Of a stretch of 43,291 bases of DNA, positions 25,147 through 34,433 are shown in pieces. Position numbers and translations under genes: made by a program. Source of the stretch: Butyrivibrio sp. (GTDB lineage: Bacteria; Bacillota; Clostridia; Lachnospirales; Lachnospiraceae); assembly GCA_017620235.1 (NCBI GenBank), contig JAFZQT010000018.1, forward strand, positions 1 to 43,291, given 5' to 3'. A model generated the notes under the pieces. The model made no database searches. It saw only the letters and a list, made by a program, of their open reading frames with translations, and was not told the DNA's origin. Numbering within the stretch: the stretch's first letter is position 1; every line of letters starts with the position of its first letter.

Positions 25147-27852
25147 TTATTTTTCATTAGGCACATAAGTAATGAAATGATTTCCGTTTTTACTAAACAA
25201 ATCCTTCGCATCACCCATTCCAAGTTTTTGAATTCTACCAGCCCTCGGATCCAGATATTCGATGTTCTGGCTATCATATGCAATCAGTAATACTGCGTCA
25301 TCGTTATTCATAAATGCCATTACGGGCAAACCTTTACATATATAATACAAAACTGTGTCGAGAGAACATCCATCAAGTTTGACAATATTTGCATCCGTAA
25401 GCTGCGATTTCAAAATATCCTCAACACTGTTTCCGCTTGCAAGCGAAGATTCAACATCAACGCTTCTTCCACCATAATGATTCAGAATAAGATCAATACA
25501 AACTGCGACAGGATTCTTAGATGTAATACCCTCGTAATTCTCTATCTTTTCTGTAAGTGTACCTACACGGGCATATGGAACTTTATCACCTTTTCTCCAA
25601 ATATAATTATTGGTATCACCAACAACCGCACCTGAACTGAGCTCAGCATCCCTAACAGCCTTTGCAGAATCGGTGTATACCTTCGCCCTTCCGGTCATAT
25701 CATATGCATAATAGAACGGATTTTTTCCGGCATCTCTATTAAGTTCCACATCGACGTCTCTGCTCTCCTCAAACAGAATCTGATTCGGAGTGAGAACTCT
25801 TACCTGCTTAGCTTTTATTTCATTCTTGGTATTGATCTGAACAATCTTCTTATATCCATCAACCGCTACCTGAGCAACTTTGTTTTTGACTTCATTGCCA
25901 CCTGTCGAATAATTGAAAACATACTCAAGGGGATCTCCAAACTCATCATACAGTTCTTCATATTCGCCCCGTTCATTCTTTTGTACACAGTAAAAATTGA
26001 TCTGCTTGTCAATTTTCTTAATACCTGTGACATATCCGTATCTCTCAGGTACTTCCTTATCTTCCAACGGTGCATTTCCTTCTTGCATATTCTGCATTCT
26101 CTGTACCTGTATTCTATGTATTGGATATAGCGGATTTCCCATCTGATCCTTACCTACATCCTCAGGTCTGACAAAGCCGAAAACATAATCCTCTCCCATA
26201 AATCCCAGAAGGATTACATTTTCTCCATTTTCAGAAGGAACTTCCTCTTTTACTTTCGTGTTTAGACTCATTACGTTAAATTTCGTCAGATCATCACCCT
26301 GCCATGCTATGGTACTCTCTGACTTTGAAATCTTATATGAACCCGCTCCTATATCCTCAACAACCAGATTGTATGTCCTGTCTGCAAGGTTTATCTCATA
26401 AATATTCTGATCGAGCATTATATAAAAAGTATTGCTGTCATTTACATAAGCAAGCGTATTCACGCAGTCTTCGAGAATCTCTGCCGCCTGGCCACACTCA
26501 ATAAATGCCTGTTCTTCCACAGCATTTATGGACGCACTGTAGCTATATACCGCTATACCTACTCTTCCTTCATGGATTCCCCTGTTCATATATCCGGCAA
26601 CAACAAATCGCACGTCACCGTCTTCATCGACGTTAAGTATCTTTACCTCGTTATTATCCCAGTTAGATCTTATATCATCGTTTTCTTCATCATAAAATCC
26701 AAATATATACGCAAGCCTTCCATCGGCATTGTTGTATGAAAAGAGCCTGTTCTCATTAACGAATGCAAATACGGTTCCGCCTTCACTTGAACTTCCGCTC
26801 TCCTTAAATTCAAAATTCGGATCGCATATTCCAAGGGTGATCGTATTCTTAACAACAGAGTCGGAATAAGAACTTGTATCAAAAATACAGTTCATTTTCC
26901 TTTCGAAATTCAAGATCGCCGGATTTTTTGTACTCCACTTAATCTTGTAAACCTCAGTGACATTATATAATTTGCTTACACCATTATCCTCAATTGTCAC
27001 TCTGTACTGCAATTTGTAAGTTCCAATCTCTCTCTGGATATCATTTACAAATATCTGTGGCTTGGTATGATCAGTTATCCTGCCATTGAAAACTTCTTCG
27101 TCTTTGTTTGAAACATTCTCCTTTTTGTTGTCAGTACCTGTACCAAGAAGGTCTCCCCATGTAACCTGATCGAAACTACTATAAATATTTACGCTTGCGA
27201 ATGAATCATTCTTCTCTTTGTTCGAATCTGATTCAAGCTTCTGCTTATAAGCTTTTGCTTTTTCCTTATCAAATGTAGCCTCGGAAAATTCTGTTATAAA
27301 ATTAATCTCGTTGTCGATATTATATCTCGTCTCATCTTCAGTCCAGACGATTCTTGTATAGTACTTAGCAACTGCACTTTCAGTTTCGACCTTAATTACA
27401 AGCATATACTCTCTGCCTGACAGAATAAGATCCGCAACGGGAGCAAGCTGAATCTTGCAATCGATAGTATTATCGTGCTCTTTAAATTCAGTCTGATCCT
27501 CATCCGCAATAAGTCTGTTGTCCTTGCCTATATTTCTCAGCTCAAATCCTACATTCGAAATCTTTTTTCCGAAAGTATTGATCTTGAATGACATGGTTCT
27601 GTCTGCATTAATTGGCCAGACTGTCCCCCTGACATAGTTGGCATCAACATCCGACAGGTAACCATGAAGCGGGTTTACTTCTTTGTCACCGCTCTGCATA
27701 GTTATTACCGGAAGAGTTGCTGAAGACATCTTCGCTGTCATATCTGCTCTGTCAACGTTAGATAATTTACTTATAACGAAGATCGATACGATCAGAAGAA
27801 TTATAAAGTATGCAATTTTAATGGTTGTTTTTTTGATAGTATTATCACGCAT
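25147..27852 (-). CDS. Large membrane-anchored extracellular protein with C39-like C-terminal domain
   Basis: A 901-residue protein I cannot assign. Residues 9-27 are a single N-terminal membrane anchor, the rest is extracellular. Residues 60-330 look like Ig-like beta-sandwiches with repeated YTRIVW/YNVTEVYKIKW strands; residues 350-620 have the short-strand pattern of a beta-propeller (VFAFVNENRLFSYNNADGRL, FYIMLDQNIYEINLADRTYN). Residues 780-901 resemble a C39-like papain fold: CIDLILNHYGGRSVD, then YYICKGLPVMAFMNNDDAVL and IEYLDPRAGRIQ. The usual catalytic Cys and His positions appear replaced (Pro/Asn and Asp), so it may be a binding domain. Divergent from the DUF402 gene; the nuclease gene follows. 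Confident as a gene, not as a function. Confidence 0.75.
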   Translation of the reverse strand: MRDNTIKKTTIKIAYFIILLIVSIFVISKLSNVDRADMTAKMSSATLPVITMQSGDKEVNPLHGYLSDVDANYVRGTVWPINADRTMSFKINTFGKKISNVGFELRNIGKDNRLIADEDQTEFKEHDNTIDCKIQLAPVADLILSGREYMLVIKVETESAVAKYYTRIVWTEDETRYNIDNEINFITEFSEATFDKEKAKAYKQKLESDSNKEKNDSFASVNIYSSFDQVTWGDLLGTGTDNKKENVSNKDEEVFNGRITDHTKPQIFVNDIQREIGTYKLQYRVTIEDNGVSKLYNVTEVYKIKWSTKNPAILNFERKMNCIFDTSSYSDSVVKNTITLGICDPNFEFKESGSSSEGGTVFAFVNENRLFSYNNADGRLAYIFGFYDEENDDIRSNWDNNEVKILNVDEDGDVRFVVAGYMNRGIHEGRVGIAVYSYSASINAVEEQAFIECGQAAEILEDCVNTLAYVNDSNTFYIMLDQNIYEINLADRTYNLVVEDIGAGSYKISKSESTIAWQGDDLTKFNVMSLNTKVKEEVPSENGENVILLGFMGEDYVFGFVRPEDVGKDQMGNPLYPIHRIQVQRMQNMQEGNAPLEDKEVPERYGYVTGIKKIDKQINFYCVQKNERGEYEELYDEFGDPLEYVFNYSTGGNEVKNKVAQVAVDGYKKIVQINTKNEIKAKQVRVLTPNQILFEESRDVDVELNRDAGKNPFYYAYDMTGRAKVYTDSAKAVRDAELSSGAVVGDTNNYIWRKGDKVPYARVGTLTEKIENYEGITSKNPVAVCIDLILNHYGGRSVDVESSLASGNSVEDILKSQLTDANIVKLDGCSLDTVLYYICKGLPVMAFMNNDDAVLLIAYDSQNIEYLDPRAGRIQKLGMGDAKDLFSKNGNHFITYVPNEK

Positions 27853-27919
27853 AATTGACTTTCAAATTTAATAATAGTAATATTTTCATAATATAATCAT
27901 CAATATGGAAAGGAAAAAT

Positions 27920-28411
27920 ATGAATTATCCTGTTCTATATCGAAAACGTTTCATACCGGATGAATGCGTTAAACTTAAGGATGACGAGATTCTTAAGCTT
28001 GATGATTCTGTCATAATCACCAAATGGAAAGCTCTCAAAAAAAGATGTGACATAAGTAGCGGTTACTCCTGCTATTATCTAAAGGACGGCTACAAAGTCA
28101 GCAAATTTCTTAAAGAAGACAATTCTCTTTTGTGTTGGTACTTTGACATTATAACCTATGACCGCGATACCGAATCCAATACTCTTACAGTTATCGACCT
28201 TCTTGCCGATGTCATAATCTATCCCGACGGCAAAATGAAGATCGACGATCTTGATGAATTGTCCGAAGCTTTTGAAAAAAAACTTATCGATGAATCTTTG
28301 CTCAAAAAGAGCCTGCTCTCTCTGAACAGACTCCTTAACGAAATCTACGAAAACGGCATTTCTTCACTGACCTCGCCCATAGAAAATATTATATCCGGGC
28401 AAGATCAGTAA
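27920..28411 (+). CDS. DUF402-domain protein
   Basis: A 163-residue cytosolic protein with the DUF402 pattern: CYYLKDGYKVSKFLKE, LCWYFDIITYDRD, TLTVIDLLADVIIYPDGKMK and DLDELSEAFEKKLID. The conserved acidic residues (DI..Y, DLLAD, DLDEL) that bind metal in relatives are present. Some family members are nucleoside di/triphosphate phosphatases; activity here is inferred only. The frame opens at an ATG at 27905, but the ATG at 27920 is preceded by AAAGG at the usual distance. The last seven bases overlap the 3' end of the convergent wall hydrolase gene. Confidence 0.82.
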   Translation: MNYPVLYRKRFIPDECVKLKDDEILKLDDSVIITKWKALKKRCDISSGYSCYYLKDGYKVSKFLKEDNSLLCWYFDIITYDRDTESNTLTVIDLLADVIIYPDGKMKIDDLDELSEAFEKKLIDESLLKKSLLSLNRLLNEIYENGISSLTSPIENIISGQDQ

Positions 28412-29601
28412 AATACATGTCCTCCGATATTGCGTCCCGAAAGACCGGGAATAGGAGTTCTAAAATATACACAGTTTCCTACATTCGAATAGCCCTTCAT
28501 GGCTTCGTCCGCTGCCTGAAAACAAGATGCAGTGGCTCTTCCTTCTGCAAGTGCAAGAGCAAGTCTTCCGCTCGCAACAGGTGAAAACTGCCTGTTCTGA
28601 TAGATCACACCTACAACCGTATCTGGATAAACAGAACTCAGCACCCTGTTTATAACAACTGCACCCACTGCAACTTTTCCCTCATAGGGCTCTGCCCCTG
28701 CTTCGCAGTATATGAGGTTTGCAAGCAGATACCTGTCTCCTTCGGCAAAAGAAACTTCAGAAATATCTCTCCACGAAGATGCTGCCGCCAATTTGGAAAG
28801 TCGCATCTCTTCCGCAAGCTTTGCTTCAAGCTGCTTTATATCTTCTTCCTGCGCTCTTATCTGCGCTTCGATCTCCTCAGCCTTCGCTTCCGCATCTTTG
28901 ATATCATTCGAGTACTGTTGTATCGTTCCAGAAGTCTGACTAACAAGCCCCGCAACTCTGCTCTGTTCAGCCTGTTGCTTTGCCTGATACATATCAAGCT
29001 CTTCCTTCTCGTTTTCCAGAGTTGCCTCTTTTTCCTCGATTATTTCTTTTATCTGAATATACTCTAAGAGTTTCTTTCTATCGTAGGCAGCGAGCTGTTC
29101 AATATACTGCTCCTGATTGAGAAAATCCGAAAAATTCTTGAAGCCGAAAACCAGATCCATCACCATGAAATTCTGCTTCTCATAGATGAACTGAATACGC
29201 TTTTTCATGGCAACATACTGATTCTCCTGATCCTGCTTTGCAGCCTCAAGCTCAGCAAGCGTATTCTCAATCTCGTTTTCCTTGCTTCCGATCTGTTCCT
29301 CGATCTGTTCAAGATTGTCACTAACTTCGCTCAGCTGTGTGTTGAGCGTATTGAGCTGACCTTGCAAAGATGACTTTTCCTCGTTCATCTCCGCTATATC
29401 TTTTTTCTTGGTATCTAATTCGTTTTCTGATTGGGCTTTTCTGTCTTTTGCATCCTGAAGCTGTTTCTTTGTAGATTCTGTGGCATACGAAATAGGCGAC
29501 ATCGAAAAGGCAAGCAAGATTGCTACCATAAGCGATGCCATAAGAGAAAAGAGCATACCGAACTTTTTTGTTGTTTTACCCCTAACCCCTACTTTTCTCA
29601 T
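28405..29601 (-). CDS. Cell wall hydrolase: coiled coil plus SleB-type catalytic domain
   Basis: A 398-residue secreted protein. Residues 1-41 form a signal peptide ending SYA-TES. Residues 42-275 are a long coiled coil of the PcsB/CwlO N-terminal kind, including RIQFIYEKQNFMVMDLVFGF near 135, the hinge seen in FtsEX-controlled hydrolases. Residues 290-398 are a hydrolase_2 (SleB/CwlJ) domain: YLLANLIYCEAGAEPYEGKV with the catalytic Glu, VAVGAVVINRVLSS, and the end GGHVFY. It probably cleaves peptidoglycan glycan strands. Putting a SleB domain on a PcsB-like coiled coil suggests regulated division or growth hydrolysis rather than germination. No clear Shine-Dalgarno precedes the ATG. It starts the block running into other minus-strand genes only by position. 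Confidence 0.9.
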   Translation of the reverse strand: MRKVGVRGKTTKKFGMLFSLMASLMVAILLAFSMSPISYATESTKKQLQDAKDRKAQSENELDTKKKDIAEMNEEKSSLQGQLNTLNTQLSEVSDNLEQIEEQIGSKENEIENTLAELEAAKQDQENQYVAMKKRIQFIYEKQNFMVMDLVFGFKNFSDFLNQEQYIEQLAAYDRKKLLEYIQIKEIIEEKEATLENEKEELDMYQAKQQAEQSRVAGLVSQTSGTIQQYSNDIKDAEAKAEEIEAQIRAQEEDIKQLEAKLAEEMRLSKLAAASSWRDISEVSFAEGDRYLLANLIYCEAGAEPYEGKVAVGAVVINRVLSSVYPDTVVGVIYQNRQFSPVASGRLALALAEGRATASCFQAADEAMKGYSNVGNCVYFRTPIPGLSGRNIGGHVFY

Positions 29602-29614
29602 ATACCATTCGTGA

Positions 29615-30097
29615 TCAAATAGTAATTTTTATATCTCTTCCGCTTCGCTCATATTTATAATATCTGACGCCTGCTGCGTCAAACATTTTCTTAGAAGCTC
29701 TTGTAGTTGCGGAAGATTCATATTTGTCGCTGTCATATACAACCGTCTTTATCCCTGCCTGAATGATCGCTTTCGCGCACTCATTACAAGGGAAAAGAGA
29801 TACATAAAGCTTAGCGCCTACAAGGCTTCCGCCTCTGTAGTTCAAAATGGCGTTGAGCTCACTGTGCGTAACAAATGGATATTTAGTGGAAAGTTCATCC
29901 TCTCCGTCGCGTTCCCAAGGAAAATCCTCATCCGAACACCCCTTGGGAAATCCGTTGTATCCCATGGAAAGAATGTTGTTATCCTCACTGACTATGCAAC
30001 TGCCAACCTGCGTATTCGGATCCTTGGATCTCATAGCGGCAAGCTTGGCAACTCCCATGAAATACTCATCCCATGATATATAGTCTTCTCTCTTCAT
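29615..30097 (-). CDS. Deoxycytidylate (dCMP) deaminase
   Basis: Converts dCMP to dUMP for dTMP synthesis. The 160 residues include the zinc site: THSELNAIL (His and catalytic Glu) near 78 and LFPCNECAKAI (two Cys) near 106. MRSKDPNTQVGSCIVSEDN and GYNGFPKGCSD are characteristic of dCMP deaminases of ComEB type. It follows upp by nine bases in a minus-strand operon (sua5, rpiB, upp), an arrangement common in Firmicutes. It lies 13 bases upstream of the wall hydrolase gene. Confidence 0.94.
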   Translation of the reverse strand: MKREDYISWDEYFMGVAKLAAMRSKDPNTQVGSCIVSEDNNILSMGYNGFPKGCSDEDFPWERDGEDELSTKYPFVTHSELNAILNYRGGSLVGAKLYVSLFPCNECAKAIIQAGIKTVVYDSDKYESSATTRASKKMFDAAGVRYYKYERSGRDIKITI

Positions 30098-30106
30098 GTC
30101 TGCTCC

Positions 30107-30736
30107 TTATTTGGTTCCGAAAATTCTGTCACCTGCATCTCCAAGTCCGGGAACGATATAGCCGTGTTCATTTAGTTTTTCATCCAAAGAGCCTACATAA
30201 ATATCAACATCGGGATGTGCTTCCTGCATCGCTTTAAGTCCCTCGGGAGCAGCGATTATACACATAAAATGAATGTGCTTACATCCCTTTTCTTTAAGCA
30301 TATTTATAGCTGCAACAGAAGATCCTCCTGTAGCAAGCATCGGATCTACCACAAAGATTTCTCTCTCTGAAACATCTGCAGGCATCTTGCAATAATACTC
30401 TACAGGCTTAAGTGTCTCGGGATCTCTGTAAAGTCCGATATGTCCAACCTTGGCTGCCGGAATAAGTGCAAGCATTCCGTCCACCATTCCAAGACCTGCA
30501 CGCAAAATAGGAACCACACAGAGCTTTCTGCCCTTTAGTTCCTTAACTGTTGTCTTGCATATAGGTGTTTCAATCTCAACATCGTGTAACTGAAGTTCTC
30601 TTGTCGCTTCGTAACAGATAAGCATTGCTATCTCGCTTATTGTCTGTCTGAAGTCTTTTGTTCCTGTATCAATTCTCCTGATATAGCCAATCTTGTGCTG
30701 AATCAAGGGATGATCCATAATAACTACTTTTCCCAT
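30107..30736 (-). CDS. upp: Uracil phosphoribosyltransferase
   Basis: Salvages uracil to UMP using PRPP. The 209 residues match the family end to end: [58 protein letters not shown], the PRPP loop [16 protein letters not shown] near 130, and the C-terminal uracil-binding segment [25 protein letters not shown] precedes the ATG. It lies between rpiB and the dCMP deaminase gene, so uracil and deoxycytidine salvage genes are together. Confidence 0.98.
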   Translation of the reverse strand: MGKVVIMDHPLIQHKIGYIRRIDTGTKDFRQTISEIAMLICYEATRELQLHDVEIETPICKTTVKELKGRKLCVVPILRAGLGMVDGMLALIPAAKVGHIGLYRDPETLKPVEYYCKMPADVSEREIFVVDPMLATGGSSVAAINMLKEKGCKHIHFMCIIAAPEGLKAMQEAHPDVDIYVGSLDEKLNEHGYIVPGLGDAGDRIFGTK

Positions 30737-30768
30737 GCTGTCCTCCTAGCTTAAGAGTCCCCCATAAG

Positions 30769-31197
30769 TCATTTCTCAATCTTAGAAATTCTACGACTGT
30801 GTTTCTCCATATTTGAAAATTCCGTATCAAGAAATGTATCAACTATCTCAAGAGCAAGCAGGTCTCCTACGAGTCCGCCGCCCATTGCAAGCATATTAGC
30901 ATCATTGTGTTCTCTTGTAAGTCTGGCAGATGTAGTCTCTGAGCAAAGAGCACATCTTATGCCTTTAACCTTGTTTGCCACAATAGAAATTCCTATTCCG
31001 GTAGTGCAGATAACAATGCCTTTTTCACATTCTCCGCTTGCAACAGCTTCTGCTGCCGCTCTACCAAACTCGGGATAATCACAGGATTCTTTGTTGTAAG
31101 TACCAAAGTCCTTTACCTCGAATCCTCTTTTCTGTAAATGCTCTTTAACGACCTCTTTGAGGTCAAATCCGCCGTGATCACTTCCAATTGCTATCAT
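30769..31197 (-). CDS. rpiB: Ribose 5-phosphate isomerase B
   Basis: Interconverts ribose-5-phosphate and ribulose-5-phosphate. The 142-residue protein has the RpiB/LacAB start MIAIGSDHGGFDLKEVVKEH, the catalytic Cys in IVICTTGIGISIVANK near 69, and the conserved RLTREHNDANMLAMGG near 105. GAGGAAA precedes the ATG. It sits 32 bases upstream of upp and 36 bases downstream of sua5 in the same operon, where it could feed ribose-5-phosphate to PRPP. Confidence 0.96.
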   Translation of the reverse strand: MIAIGSDHGGFDLKEVVKEHLQKRGFEVKDFGTYNKESCDYPEFGRAAAEAVASGECEKGIVICTTGIGISIVANKVKGIRCALCSETTSARLTREHNDANMLAMGGGLVGDLLALEIVDTFLDTEFSNMEKHSRRISKIEK

Positions 31198-31233
31198 GCC
31201 TGTTTCCTCTTTTCATATTATAACTCAAAACTT

Positions 31234-32292
31234 TTATAAGACTATAACATTATGTCCCGCAGCCTTTAAAAGCCTGTTCATAATCGCCTGACCTATTCCG
31301 CTGTCATCAAATGATTCCGAAAACATAACATCTACGCCTTCATCATCAAATTCTCTGAGTGCCTTGAAGAGTTCATGTGCTATTGTCTTTTCATCATCGC
31401 GTTTTCCAAGACTCTTAACCGTGTCCGCCTCATATAGAGAAGTCGTTGAATCAGTACCTATTACTCCTGTTCTCTTACCTTCTTCCTTTGCCTTGGAAGT
31501 CTCTGAGTTAATATACTCAACTACTTTGTCTTGCGGACCGCTTACTATAGTAAGAGTTCCCTTTGGCGCATAATGTTTGTACTTCATTCCGGGTGCCTTC
31601 GGCTTAAGTGTCGAAGAACTGTCTATGATAGTCTTATCTATGCTGACTTCCCCAAGCACCTTCTCTATCATATCTGCGGTTATATATCCCGGTCTTAAGA
31701 TCATTGGAACATCTGACGTAAGATCTACGATCGTAGACTCAAGTCCTATCCCGACCTGTCCACCATCTATTATCATTTCTATCTTTCCGTCAAGGTCCTC
31801 TACGCAATATCTTGCGACTGTAGGACTGGGACGTCCGGATGTATTTGCGCTCGGTGCCGCTATATACCCGCCTGAAGCTTTTATAAGCTCAAGCGCTATC
31901 TTATTATTCGGCATCCTTATTGCTACGGTGCCAAGTCCGCCCGTTGTTTCAAGCGGAACTTTGTCGCTCTTATTCATTATCATTGTAAGGGGTCCCGGCC
32001 AATAAGCCTTGGCAAGCTTTTTCGCCGCCTCAGAAACACCCTCTGTTATAAATTCAAGATCTTCTATATCTGCAATGTGGACTATAAGCGGATTGTCCGA
32101 CGGTCTGCCCTTTGCTGCATATATTTTCTTTGAAGATTCAGGGTTTAAGGCGTCTCCGCCCAGACCATATACTGTCTCAGTCGGAAATGCTACAAGCCCG
32201 CCTTGTCTTATTATATCTCCGGCATGCCTGATAGCACTCTCAGCTTCGGCATCAATATTGTTCTCATCTATTACTACCAGCTCAGTTTCCAA
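31234..32292 (-). CDS. Threonylcarbamoyl-AMP synthase, Sua5 type
   Basis: Makes threonylcarbamoyl-AMP for the t6A37 modification of tRNA. The 352-residue length is the two-domain Sua5 form. The YrdC domain (1-210) has GGLVAFPTETVYGLGGDALN, KGRPSDNPLIVHI, the segment LTMIMNKSDKVP, SANTSGRPSPT and STIVDLTSDVPMILRPGYIT. The C-terminal Sua5 domain begins after the linker with PGMKYKHYAPKG. The start is a TTG (32290-32292) one base after the stop of the upstream GH18 gene, with GAGGG eight bases before it, so translation is likely coupled. Confidence 0.95.
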   Translation of the reverse strand: METELVVIDENNIDAEAESAIRHAGDIIRQGGLVAFPTETVYGLGGDALNPESSKKIYAAKGRPSDNPLIVHIADIEDLEFITEGVSEAAKKLAKAYWPGPLTMIMNKSDKVPLETTGGLGTVAIRMPNNKIALELIKASGGYIAAPSANTSGRPSPTVARYCVEDLDGKIEMIIDGGQVGIGLESTIVDLTSDVPMILRPGYITADMIEKVLGEVSIDKTIIDSSSTLKPKAPGMKYKHYAPKGTLTIVSGPQDKVVEYINSETSKAKEEGKRTGVIGTDSTTSLYEADTVKSLGKRDDEKTIAHELFKALREFDDEGVDVMFSESFDDSGIGQAIMNRLLKAAGHNVIVL

Positions 32293-32293
32293 C

Positions 32294-34117
32294 TTACTGT
32301 CCCTCTGTATAACTTGCTATCACATCCCAGACCTCGCTTGATTCCTGTCCGAGTGCCCATTCTGCAATTCCCGCAAGATTTCTCGCTTTCATCGCCTCAA
32401 TCTTTCTTGCAATGGACTGGGGATCTTCTACCCAAATTTTACATGCACTTCCGTCTTTAGTTTTACCCTCACCATAATTCAGACCTGTTTCTTCATCCCA
32501 TGAAACAGAAATTCCATTGGTTGAAAGATACTCTTGTACATTCTTCATGTGCTGGACATAACTTTCATATTTTCCGTCTTTTTCCTGCCATGCACGGCAA
32601 TAGAAAGGTACTGCATTTATAACCTTCGACGGATCAACATCCTGAAGTACCAGATCAAGTCCCTGCTCAACAAAACCTATAGAAGAATTAGGTCCGGGCT
32701 TATCACTGTTACTTGTATGCTGATCATATCCCATCAATATGATATAATCTGCAACTACTCCCTGCTCCTTTATATTCATGAGCTTGTTGTAGATAGGATA
32801 ATAGTTATCGATAGAAAATACTATTCCCTGTTGTCTGCACGCAATCGACATTTCTCGTACAAACTCAATAAACGGCTGTGATTTCTCTTCAGATATAATA
32901 CTCTCAAAGTCAAGGTTTAAGCCATCTGCACCCAAAAGAGTAACCTGTGCGATAGCTTCCTTTATTATCTTAGCTCTTTTCTCCGCATAAGGAAGAAGAT
33001 CCATAAGTTTGAACTTATCTTTATTTTTCATATCATCAAAGATAACCCATACATCCATTCCGGCTGCATGTGCTTCCTTGACATAGTCTGCCGATCCGAT
33101 ACTTCCTACCGTTCCGTCTGCATCTTCAAAATAAAGCCACTGCGGTGCTATAACATTAATTCCCTTTGTATTGGCTATATAATCTGTAAGTGTTGCATTT
33201 CCTGCTTCGCTTCCAATGCTGTGGAACGCAAGATTGATCAGATGATCTTTCTTGATTCTCGTATACTCAGGTTCCTGATAATCAGTAACAGGATCAGGTG
33301 TCACTTTTCTGGGATCCGTAAGTTTCTTTTTCTCTATATAACCTATGAGCGAATCTGCAGTCTTTACTTCGATCCAGTTTTCAAACTCTTCAAGAAGTAC
33401 AACATCTTCGCCTTTATTAAGCTTTCTAAGAACATCACTCTTAGGACCGCCCTTTACTCTGAGACTGGTCCTTCGCGCAATAGTTGCAACAGCCTTTTCA
33501 TCCCATTTTGTCGTAAGCTGTAAGTGATTAGGATCCTTAAATCCTTCATACGCAAAATTACTGAATTTCTTTACATAATCAAGAGCCACATAGAGAGTCT
33601 CGTCTCCCTCTTTGGAGATAACGTATTCCTCTTCTCCGGATCCCCCATTTGAATCCGTCCATCCCTTTTCTCCTATATTTGAAGTAATAATGGTATCGGG
33701 AGTTGTATACTTAAGCGTACCGTCTTCTTTACTATAGTAGAACTTAGGATTAATGTTGTTACGTATAACTTCAAGATCTACGTAGTATTCACCGTCCCAG
33801 AGCTTCGCTCTTTTCTCTATGTACTCATCACCGAGCACTATCGCAACGTCATCTTTGCCCTTTATATCAAAATAGGCTTTGAGATCTGCTTTTTTATTAC
33901 TATATGAAAACATATGAACAAGTGACTCTAAATCCTCGCCACTTTGAACAACGAAAACCGCTCCTAAAATTAAAATAAGGGCGATTATAAAAACCGCCGG
34001 ATTAAATCGCCTTCTTGGTCTTCTTCTCGATCCTCTCCTGGATCTCGATCTAGACCCGGACCTGGATCTTCCTCTTGAATTGGGGCTTGGTCTTCGTCTT
34101 GTATTTCTTCTTGTCAT
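32294..34117 (-). CDS. Membrane-anchored GH18-family protein with SH3 domain and Arg/Ser-rich tail
   Basis: A 607-residue protein. Residues 2-38 are a striking Arg/Ser-rich cytosolic tail (SRGRSRSGSRSRSRRGSRRR), followed by a membrane span at 42-60 (FIIALILILGAVFVVQSG). Residues 75-190 resemble a copper-amine-oxidase-like N-terminal domain, 205-265 an SH3 domain (RRTSLRVKGGPKSDVLRKLN), and 285-607 a glycoside hydrolase 18 barrel. The catalytic motif DGLNLDFESI near residue 400 retains the acid Glu, and AEWALGQESSEVWDVI ends the barrel. Relatives (YaaH/YvbX type) act on peptidoglycan or are found on spores. AAGGAG is seven bases before the ATG. First gene of an operon with sua5, rpiB and upp. 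Confidence 0.88.
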   Translation of the reverse strand: MTRRNTRRRPSPNSRGRSRSGSRSRSRRGSRRRPRRRFNPAVFIIALILILGAVFVVQSGEDLESLVHMFSYSNKKADLKAYFDIKGKDDVAIVLGDEYIEKRAKLWDGEYYVDLEVIRNNINPKFYYSKEDGTLKYTTPDTIITSNIGEKGWTDSNGGSGEEEYVISKEGDETLYVALDYVKKFSNFAYEGFKDPNHLQLTTKWDEKAVATIARRTSLRVKGGPKSDVLRKLNKGEDVVLLEEFENWIEVKTADSLIGYIEKKKLTDPRKVTPDPVTDYQEPEYTRIKKDHLINLAFHSIGSEAGNATLTDYIANTKGINVIAPQWLYFEDADGTVGSIGSADYVKEAHAAGMDVWVIFDDMKNKDKFKLMDLLPYAEKRAKIIKEAIAQVTLLGADGLNLDFESIISEEKSQPFIEFVREMSIACRQQGIVFSIDNYYPIYNKLMNIKEQGVVADYIILMGYDQHTSNSDKPGPNSSIGFVEQGLDLVLQDVDPSKVINAVPFYCRAWQEKDGKYESYVQHMKNVQEYLSTNGISVSWDEETGLNYGEGKTKDGSACKIWVEDPQSIARKIEAMKARNLAGIAEWALGQESSEVWDVIASYTEGQ

Positions 34118-34144
34118 TGTCTAGCTCCTTTACAATCGCCCTCT

Positions 34145-34173
34145 ATTATAACAGACTATTAACTATACGTCAT
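34145..34173 (-). promoter_or_regulatory. Promoter of GH18-sua5-rpiB-upp operon
   Basis: Reverse-strand ATGACG (34168-34173), 17 bases, TATAAT (34145-34150), 28 bases before the ATG. Confidence 0.6.
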
Positions 34174-34176
34174 TAT

Positions 34177-34284
34177 GAATGTCCCCTAAAGCAATAAATT
34201 TAACTATTTATTGTATATGTTATGGCGGGGAGCCTCTTTATAAAAATTTCATTTGATGTTTTTATCGCTATTTTGGGGACATTC
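34177..34284. repeat. Palindromic MITE/REP-like element
   Basis: GAATGTCCCC (34177-34186) and GGGGACATTC (34275-34284) are perfect 10-bp terminal inverted repeats; the similarity continues inward (TAAAGCAATAAA versus TTTATCGCTATTTT read in reverse). The 108-base element has no coding capacity and a small GGC/GCC stem in the middle. It resembles non-autonomous elements moved by IS200/RAYT-type transposases, but no transposase is in the window. Confidence 0.5.
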
Positions 34285-34433
34285 TATCCGAAACGAGAGC
34301 CAAAAGGTCTTACTTCTGTGACAATTCCTTGCTAAACCATTTTTCCGTTCCAAATATGATTTGACGTATATTAATATGTATGAGACACCATTCGCAAACC
34401 CTTATTTGTACGCTCAAATACAGCGCAAATGTA

